NCBI GenBank assembly: GCA_016717705.1 | Contig: JADKFD010000086.1 | Location: 1 to 5,174 of the forward strand | Origin: Rhodanobacteraceae bacterium | GTDB lineage: Bacteria > Pseudomonadota > Gammaproteobacteria > Xanthomonadales > SZUA-5 | Direction: 5' to 3' | DNA: 5,174 nt | Shown: positions 1 through 5,174 of the stretch, piece by piece | How positions within the stretch are numbered: position 1 is the stretch's first letter | Layout of the letters: each line of letters begins with the position of its first letter | The notes under the pieces: generated by a model | Seen by the model: only the letters and a program-made list of their open reading frames with translations | Database searches by the model: none | What the model was told of the DNA's origin: nothing | Translations under genes and position numbers: made by a program

Positions 1-165
1 GCCTTGACCGCACGGGCAAACGCGTCAGCAGGGGGAGTGCCGCCCGAATTTTTGGCTTCATCGAAGATCGCTGGCGGAGTTCTTGCGGCCCGTGATGGCT
101 GTGGGCATCAGCCTTTGATAAGGGTCGCACCTGCCGTTCGATCATTGAACGCCGAGCCCCGCTAA
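1..165 (+). other. Open frame entering from left edge, possible 3' end of a convergent gene
   Basis: A frame open from the first base runs about 54 codons to a TAA at 163-165. I do not recognise the peptide; it contains the stretch PEFLASSKIAGGVLAARDG and ends in AEPR. If real, it would be the C-terminus of a gene converging on the helicase gene, with the hairpin at 217-255 between the two stops. The opposite strand also has an open, protein-like frame here (FDEAKNSGGTPPADAFARAV), so the coding strand cannot be decided from this much sequence. In GC-rich DNA a 54-codon open frame can occur by chance. Nothing else is visible in 1-216. Confidence 0.2.
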
Positions 166-216
166 GCCATCAATACGCGACACCCAGCCGGCGAGGCCCT
201 TCTGCTTATCCCTCAA

Positions 217-255
217 GGCTGGCAAGGGCCTATCAGCCTGCAGTCCTCGCCAGCC
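217..255 (-). terminator. Imperfect inverted repeat just after the helicase gene, possible terminator
   Basis: On the minus strand GGCTGGCGAGG (255-245) can pair with CCTTGCCAGCC (227-217). This gives an 11-bp stem with one G-U pair and a 17-base loop, beginning 10 bases after the helicase stop codon. The sequence after the stem starts TTGAGGG and has no T-tract, so it is not a canonical intrinsic terminator. The position, between the end of the cassette and a possible convergent gene, is the main reason to list it. Confidence 0.3.
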
Positions 256-265
256 CACACTGGAT

Positions 266-1973
266 TCATGGCAAGAGTGGCGAGCGCGCGGTCGCAGGCG
301 TCATGAAGTGAACCTGGAGGGCGCCGCCCGGGTTGCCGCGACGTGCAGGTTGAATCGGGCCGACCGCCGACCTTCATCGTCTTCTCGCTGTAGGAACCGC
401 TGAAACGGGCTCTCGAAAACGATGACTTCGTCGAATTCCTTCCCCCTTCGCTTTGTGGATGGTCATCACCGTCACGCCCATATTTGGTCTCGTCGTTGCG
501 GCGAATTGATCTTCGACGAGCGCAAGGCAGCGGCCTGAGTTCTGGCATCGTGATAACATCCGTTCTGGCGCCAGGCGTCGGCAAACCGCCTCGATCTGCA
601 CCTCTTCGCAGCAGCCGCATATGGCGGGCGTCCTTTCCGACCGCCTGAATCTCGGCTCGGCCGCTTTGGTCGAGCAGTGCTCGCACAGCCCGCCAGTCCG
701 CGACCGGATCACCGGACAGCTCCAATGCGCGACGTTGCTCGACAAGCGCCGATACCGCTCGCCCGACGACGGTGGATTGGCAAGGCCGCCGCGCCTTCGG
801 CACGGATACGGATGGCCCGAGCCGGTTGTACCGATCGGCGGAGGCATTGCCGCTTGGGACGCATGTTCGCTGCGGCCAAGCTCGAAAGCGGCAAGCGCTT
901 CCATTACTGCCGCGCCGAGATCTTCAGCACATGGCTCCAGCAGCATTCCGACCAGATGGCCAGCCAGTGCTGGCCCTTCCGATGCGACGAGGATGTCGAC
1001 CGGATAGAGGCTGGGCAAGCCGTGGATCGCTTAGCGCATATAATCGAATACGCCAACGGCGAGAACATTAGCCGGGACAAGAACTACCACCGACCATTCC
1101 CGCGTGAGTCGCAGGCGTGCCGCGGCCTGAAGTACCGATTGCTTGAGCGGGCGCATCCCTTGTCCGGCATAGGTGCCGATCGTTACTCCTGCATAAGGTT
1201 TTGGTCGAAAGTTGCCGGCAATCATCGCGTCGGCAAAACCCGTAATCCCGGTTCCTGCGCTGCGCCGGTTCTCACCGGCAAAGTCGAACACCGCGGGCCT
1301 AAACTCCGCGATAAACTCGTCGAAGCGCCGGGGATCTGCGCCTTTGAAATCATAGATTCGCTGTTTCGGGTCTCCAAGCGCGATCACGGAGCTGGGCCCC
1401 AGCGTCCGGATCATAGCCCACTCGTCAGCATTGGTATCTTGAAATTCGTCGACGATGATGAGCGGATAGGATCGTGCATAAGCTTGTGCCAGCTGCGGCG
1501 CGCAGGCGAACAATTCGCACAGCAGGGTCGGAAAGAGGTCGAACGAGACAAGTCCCTCTTCGTCAAACAATGCGCGCTGCCTTGCCGTCCGCGCCGCGCC
1601 GGTAAGTCCTGCCAGCCGCGCACGTGCTTGCGCCGGGAGCAGGAGCGAGATGCCGGGTTGACGGCAGAGCAGGTAGCCGTGGCTACGAAGGACGTTCCAG
1701 GCGAAGCCGTGATAAGTGTTGATCTCGATGCGACGCCGCGTCGATACGTCGATCGATAGCGGTAGCGTGTTCAGCTACGCGCGCCACGGTCGCTCTGGCG
1801 AAAGCTCAGAAACAGGCGACTCCTCCTCGCCACAAGGCGTCCCTGGGCCAGGTCCTCGCTTGCCTTGGCAAGGGCGATCGTTGTCTTGCCCGATCCGGCA
1901 CCTCCGCGCACAAGCAACGGCGGCCCCGCCGTTGCCAGGGTCGTCGCCGCTGTTCGCACAGTTCGATCGGCAT
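266..1973 (-). pseudogene. UvrD/Rep-type (SF1A) DNA helicase, GajB-like, multiply frameshifted
   Basis: This encodes an ATP-dependent superfamily 1 helicase of the UvrD/PcrA/Rep type, cytoplasmic and DNA-acting. Motifs appear in order: start MPIEL with a degraded Q motif; Walker A GGAGSGKTT (1905-1879); motif Ia FLSF/RATVARV (near 1800); INTYHGFAW (1723-1697); Walker B VDEFQDT (1453-1433); motif III GDPKQRIYDFKGAD (from 1375); ENRRS (near 1270); motif V VMTIHKAKG (469-443) continuing KEFDEVIVFE after a shift; motif VI NLHVAATRA (351-325). The end reads ARSPLLP then TGA (268-266). The size, about 569 codons, is a little above the roughly 490 residues I recall for GajB. ATG 1973 lies three bases after the OLD gene stop, which suggests translational coupling. 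Frame changes fall near 1952, 1798, 1750, 830, 590, 540, 442-446 and 323, and there is an in-frame TAA at 1033-1031. The helicase class is certain. GajB-like rests on the OLD neighbour. Whether the breaks are real or sequencing indels is open. Confidence 0.85.
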
Positions 1974-1976
1974 GGC

Positions 1977-3683
1977 TCACCCGCCCGCTCCGCCCGGCGG
2001 CGGCGGAACAATGGGGGTGCCGGCATAACCGGCGGAAAGGGAACGACTGGGGCTCCCGGGTTGGCAGGCGCTGCCAGCAACTTGAGTTCACGCAGGATCC
2101 GCGTAACTGTCACGGGCATATGGTGGATGTCGCATTGTTCGAAGAACAGCGCGAGATTTTCGTCGCCTTTCTTATGGGTGAAGAGCGCCACGAAGGGATT
2201 GGCGTAGAGAGACTCGTGCGAGCCTGGTGGCGGCAGTAGATGATTGAGCGCCGCCGGCCATTCGCCGGTGTGGACGAACGAATTGACGATCCAGGCCTTC
2301 ACAGCCGGGGTCACTTCGGCGGCTAGCAGCGCTTCGAAACCCTGATAGGGCTGTTCGAAAGCCGCATCGCTAGCGACTTCGATGGGCGAGTCGGTCAGCT
2401 GGCTGCTGCAGATCGAAAATCGTCGCGACGGTCTTGCCGAGCCCACGAAAGAAGGCGGCGAAGGTTGCGACCGAACCTTGACCGACCGCATCGAATGGCA
2501 CCCAGCCAAGGGTATCCAGTCGCTCATAGGCAATCGGATCACACTCGGCGCGCGCGGCGGCCGCGGCGCTGTGCAAGACAAACTCGGTCTTTCCTTCCAC
2601 AACGAGGACCCGGCGCGCGAGAAGAGCTTTCGCAGAACCGTGTGCGGATCCCTTCCCGGAAAGTCTTGAGGCCGGACATTGTCTGGCAGCGCGACCGATG
2701 CGCTTTGTCAATTGACCGCCTGCATCGCGCCGCAAAACCGCCATTTGATCCGGCTTGAATTGCTCGACGACATAAGGCAGGTGCGACGTGAAGAGCGCCT
2801 GCGAGGCGAGCGCCTTCACCTTGTCCGCCACCCGCTTTTGGACATGAGGCGGGAGCGATAGTTCCGGCTCCTCCATGGCGAAAATCACGCGGCCTTCACG
2901 ACGCTGCGCAATCAGTCCCAACATTGCTAGGACAAGGGCATTGATCGTGCCGGAACCTTGGTGCTGGAACGGAGCCGCATATCCGGCAACACCCGTCGCG
3001 AGAAAGGATTTGAGGACGCGGCGGAGATCCTCGCGGGTCAGTTCGGACACGCGCAGATGGGGTGCATCAGCCCATTCTCCGGGTACGATCTCGCGCATGG
3101 CGTCTCGAATCGCCGTCAAGATTCGGCCGAACTCTTCGTCGTGCGCACCGACGACGTCGAGACCGCGGAGCCGCTCGAGGAGCGCCTCCACATCTGCGTT
3201 CGAACTTCATACGTCTTGAGGATGACGCGTCGAGCGGCGATCCACGCTCCATGGACAAGGCGCGCGAACCAGTTCGCAAAGGCGCGAAGGTGAAGAAATC
3301 GAATTCGCGCTTGTCGGATGAGCGGCATTCCGTGGTGGCGATGCCGTCCGGCCCCGGGGGGATCGCGAACCATGTCTTGTTGGTGGACTCGTCATTCTCG
3401 GGGTCGTAGGCACCGATATATCAGATCCGGACCGCCGGCTCGATGCCCGGTTGGCCTACAGCCGCGCCATCGCCCGGACCGATCAGATGCTGAAAAAATC
3501 GTGCTCATCGATAGCCTGGGTGCGTGCCAACCGATCGGGTCCGATTGCGAGCTCGATCGCCTCGAGCAGCGTACTCTTCCCGGTATTGTTATCGCCGAGG
3601 AGCACGGTGGTGCCGTTCAGATCAACGGTCGCGGCGCGAATAGGTGCGGGCTTCGGCGGATGAGTAGGCTGACAATGAGCCAT
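1977..3683 (-). pseudogene. OLD-family ATPase with C-terminal TOPRIM nuclease domain, GajA-like, multiply frameshifted
   Basis: The N-terminal ABC-type ATPase has Walker A GDNNTGKS (3596-3573), a signature-like segment FQHQGSGTINALVLAML (near 2950), Walker B FAMEEPELSLPPH (around 2873-2862) and the histidine switch LFTSHLPYVV (near 2790). The TOPRIM domain follows: VLVVEGKTE (GAA..GAG at 2597-2583), PFDAVGQGS, then IFDLQQPAD (Asp codons 2414 and 2396). These acidic residues are the expected metal ligands of an OLD nuclease. A proline/glycine-rich tail (PAPP..IVPPPPGGAGG) ends at TGA 1979-1977. In Gabija, this protein is a nucleotide-regulated DNA endonuclease partnered with a UvrD helicase; here the helicase follows directly. 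ATG 3683 is the first in-frame start, but it has no ribosome binding site and lies inside the readable end of the upstream gene. The usual first strand before IRAATVDLNG is missing, so the true start is probably lost. Frame changes occur near 3485, 3228, 3192, 2705, 2660, 2630, 2388 and 2013-2017. An in-frame TGA (3423-3421) interrupts IEPAVRI/YIGAYDPEN. Confidence 0.85.
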
Positions 3684-4426
3684 TGATCGGAAAGCGATGG
3701 ATTGTGCCCGTGAGGAACATCAGATCAGCCGACGGCAACGCCACTCCGATCTTTTGACGGAATGGCGTTTCCAGTTGTCACCGTGGCGAAGTGCGACAGT
3801 TCCAGTATAGCGCGCCCGCTTCCCAATCAGCAATCTTGTGGCGGTAGATCAGCGTCTCGACTCCAGACTGGCAGGTGTATCGGTAATGGAAGTTGAAGGG
3901 ACTTTGCGCAGTTTCGCAAGATCTGAGCGTCCGCCGCGTCAAACAAGCCAGATTGCCGCTCATTCTGGATCAGCTCTGATGCTCTTCTTCGGTCCAGTCA
4001 GGCTTGTCGGTCGGGGTGATATCGAGAGCGATAATGGATGCCGGCTTCAGAAGGCTGGCGTGGGACCCTCGTCTGTCGAACGCGTTCCATGGCAGCGAAA
4101 TCTTCAAATACCGGCAGGCCATTCAATGCTGCGCGGCGATCAGCCCAACCGTTCCGAGTTGAAATTGGCTGCTCGCCGCAATCGATCGTGTCGACGAAAA
4201 TCTTGTGACTTTCCGGTCGGCGATCACCGCCGGCCTTTTCGATCCTAGCATTAATCCACTGCCATTTGCGGAACTGCTGCTCGTCGCGGATCAGCCGGAA
4301 GGGGACGGGAAACAATCGAATGAGCTGACCGCCCTCCTCAAGGCCGGCAACGCAGGATGTCTCGACATGCTTTTCGCTCGGCGACGGATATGTCTTGCAG
4401 AGGATGAGAATGCGCGTTTGCGTGAT
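3642..4426 (-). pseudogene. Uncharacterised conserved protein (ILILCKTYPSPS family), frameshifted
   Basis: I recognise this only as a conserved protein type found in accessory and defence regions; I cannot name a reaction. The first 120 or so residues are in one frame, from ITQTRILILCKTYPSPSEKH through ETSCVAGLEEGGQLIRLFPV, FRKWQWINARIEKA and RRPESHKIFVDTI to FEDFAAMERVRQT. Shifts near 4069, 3974 and about 3905 then connect LLKPASIIALDITPTDKPDW, NERQSGLFDAADAQIL and FNFHYRYTCQSG..YRHKIADWEAGALYWN. A TGA interrupts at 3780-3778, and the same frame resumes with IGVALPSADLMFLTGTIHRF. One more shift (about 3688) gives DQWLIVSLLI. The β-rich N-terminus might be an OB-fold-like nucleic-acid-binding domain, and the DWE..ALYWN block looks like a conserved C-terminal module; both are guesses. 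The end is uncertain because the sequence merges with the OLD gene at 3660-3642. The best-placed start is an ATC codon at 4426, seven bases after GGGGGAGG, so a mutated or miscalled ATG is likely. It lies 136 bases after the DUF488 stop. Confidence 0.65.
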
Positions 4427-4433
4427 ACCATAA

Positions 4434-4441
4434 CCTCCCCC
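4434..4441 (-). promoter_or_regulatory. Ribosome binding site GGGGGAGG of the ILILCKTYPSPS gene
   Basis: A strong purine-rich site sits seven bases before the ATC codon at 4426-4424, which is in frame with the conserved protein. The nearby ATG (4431-4429) is only two bases away and in another frame. The spacing favours initiation at the ATC position. The other reading is that one base is missing between the ATG and ITQTRIL. The rest of the 4427-4562 gap shows no promoter, hairpin or small gene that I can support. Confidence 0.5.
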
Positions 4442-4562
4442 GGACCAGCGCTTTGGTGCGCTCTTGTTTGCGCGGAACCTGGCCGCATCCAGAGATGGTT
4501 TCAGGATCAAGTCTGCAGATAGGCCAAAGAGGCCGTTTCGCCGGGATGAGCGGCCTTCAGAT

Positions 4563-5023
4563 TTATTTCCGTTTCTCCGACACGCCGAGATGACGGATAT
4601 CCAAGTCGCCGCGACTCTGAAGCTGTTCAGCGACAATCGTGCGGTGACATTGCTTGGGATTGCGCTCGTAGCAGAGCAGCACTGTCACTGCATTGCGTGC
4701 GCGATGCCTGCGGCGACGTCCAAGGACTGCTGCGCGTCATCTGTTTCGAGATGTTGATTGTAGATTGCGAGGAAAGCGGAATAATCCCCGCGCTTCATCG
4801 CATCCCGCCCGGCCTTGGGATCGCCGAGCGCTTTGAGATGCGTATAGTGAATCCCTGCTATAGCGAGCGCATCTGCGAGCTTGGCTTTCGAAAAGCCGCG
4901 TTTACGCGAAATCGGCACATCGCGAACATCGATGAGATGTTCCACGCCCGCCAAGCCCAACGTCGCCAGGAACGTATCGAGGTCGGCTCCCTCATATCCG
5001 ATTGTGAACACTGAACGCTTCAT
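4563..5023 (-). pseudogene. DUF488 family protein, single frameshift
   Basis: The first 112 residues read in one frame: MKRSVFTIGYEGADLDTFLA, then LIDVRDVPISRKRGFSKAKL, GIHYTHLKALGDPKAGR and RGDYSAFLAIYNQHLE. These are the typical DUF488 blocks (IGYEG, DVR..P.S....FS, Y.H...LG). That frame stops at 4687-4685. One base further along, the frame beginning at 4685 continues with TVLLCYERNPKQCHRTIVAE and ends GVSEKRK then TAA (4565-4563). The CYE...CHR motif belongs to the same family, so a single lost base near 4686-4690 splits one gene of about 153 residues. The biochemical role of DUF488 is not established; its conserved cysteines and its company in defence loci suggest a role linked to nucleic acids. 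The ATG at 5023 is preferred over 5026 because AAAGGGAG lies five bases before it. It is first in the cassette and may be cotranscribed with the genes below. Confidence 0.88.
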
Positions 5024-5028
5024 CATCG

Positions 5029-5036
5029 CTCCCTTT
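5029..5036 (-). promoter_or_regulatory. Ribosome binding site AAAGGGAG of the DUF488 gene
   Basis: On the minus strand AAAGGGAG is followed by CG and two adjacent ATG codons (5026 and 5023). The spacing is two bases to the first and five to the second, so the second ATG is the likelier start. An in-frame extension upstream (beginning MKGGASLL) has no ribosome binding site. No convincing promoter is visible in 5037-5174. Confidence 0.55.
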
Positions 5037-5174
5037 GGACACTCATTGCCCAAGAATCGAGTCAACAGTGAGGCACCGCCTTTCAAAATTTATGGGCGAT
5101 CCCATCGTTGGAGGAGAGCTAGAGAAGCAGGAGCGGGTTTGGGCAATCTCATGCCGATTGCACCGCGTATCGTT

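Noticed and set aside
677..1759. Long plus-strand open frame of about 360 codons
   Set aside because: It lies opposite the helicase, whose motifs are unmistakable on the minus strand. Its peptide is Arg/Cys-rich without any recognisable motif, typical of an antisense shadow in GC-rich coding DNA.
1716..2239. Plus-strand frames over the OLD/helicase junction
   Set aside because: They are antisense to the Walker A region and the proline-rich tail. The Gly/Pro/Arg-rich runs reflect the complementary strand and not a gene.
3421..3490. Protein-like plus-strand peptide DPDRRLDARLAYSRAIARTD
   Set aside because: It looks plausible alone, which raised the idea of a small inversion, but no matching frame continues on either side. 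The minus strand here still gives PAVRI leading into YIGAYDPEN, so chance antisense resemblance is simpler.
4427..4562. Open minus-strand frame between the DUF488 stop and the ILILCKTYPSPS gene as a longer N-terminus
   Set aside because: The frame is open but composition and content are not protein-like, there is no well-placed start, and the strong ribosome binding site at 4434-4441 points to initiation near 4426.
5060..5065. TTGACT on the minus strand as a -35 box for the cassette
   Set aside because: No acceptable -10 hexamer occurs 15-19 bases downstream; the sequence there is GTGTCC. A lone -35-like word is not enough to call a promoter.
5092..5174. Plus-strand ATG frame running off the right edge (begins MGDPIVGGELEK)
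   Set aside because: Only about 27 codons are visible, with no ribosome binding site and no recognisable motif. A divergent gene starting here cannot be supported.

Overview
The window is GC-rich DNA, and almost all of it is occupied by one set of genes on the minus strand. Reading down in coordinates, the order is: a DUF488-family protein (5023 to 4563); a protein of no assigned function whose N-terminus reads ILILCKTYPSPS (about 4426 to 3642); an OLD-family ATPase/TOPRIM nuclease resembling GajA (3683 to 1977); and a UvrD-type helicase resembling GajB (1973 to 266). Base composition and protein style suggest a proteobacterium, perhaps an alphaproteobacterium. That is an impression from the sequence, not a demonstrated assignment.

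The pairing of an OLD/TOPRIM ATPase with a UvrD helicase is the hallmark of class 2 OLD loci, that is, Gabija anti-phage systems. The most interesting feature is that this pair lies directly behind two further genes in the same orientation. This suggests a four-gene, Gabija-like defence cassette with a DUF488 protein and an uncharacterised protein as accessory parts. This is inference from gene order and motifs; no function has been tested here.

None of the four genes reads as one intact frame. Each can be followed only by moving between frames, mostly at apparent single-base insertions or deletions, several of them in homopolymers. There are also in-frame stops at 3780-3778, 3423-3421 and 1033-1031. 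The core motifs are nevertheless nearly perfect: Walker A and B, TOPRIM EGKTE, DEFQDT, GDPKQ, TIHKAKG, VAATRA and the DUF488 CYERNPKQCHR. Long-standing neutral decay would have damaged these motifs too, so uncorrected sequencing indels or very recent inactivation fit better. Two places, the junction of the second and third genes and a segment after the OLD Walker A, appear to have lost larger pieces.

Layout. Positions 1-265 lie beyond the helicase and hold a short plus-strand open frame (1-165) that may be the end of a convergent gene, followed by an imperfect hairpin (217-255). Positions 266-5023 are the cassette. Positions 5024-5174 hold the ribosome binding site of the DUF488 gene and no gene I can support. 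I see no RNA gene, insertion sequence, CRISPR array or attachment site.
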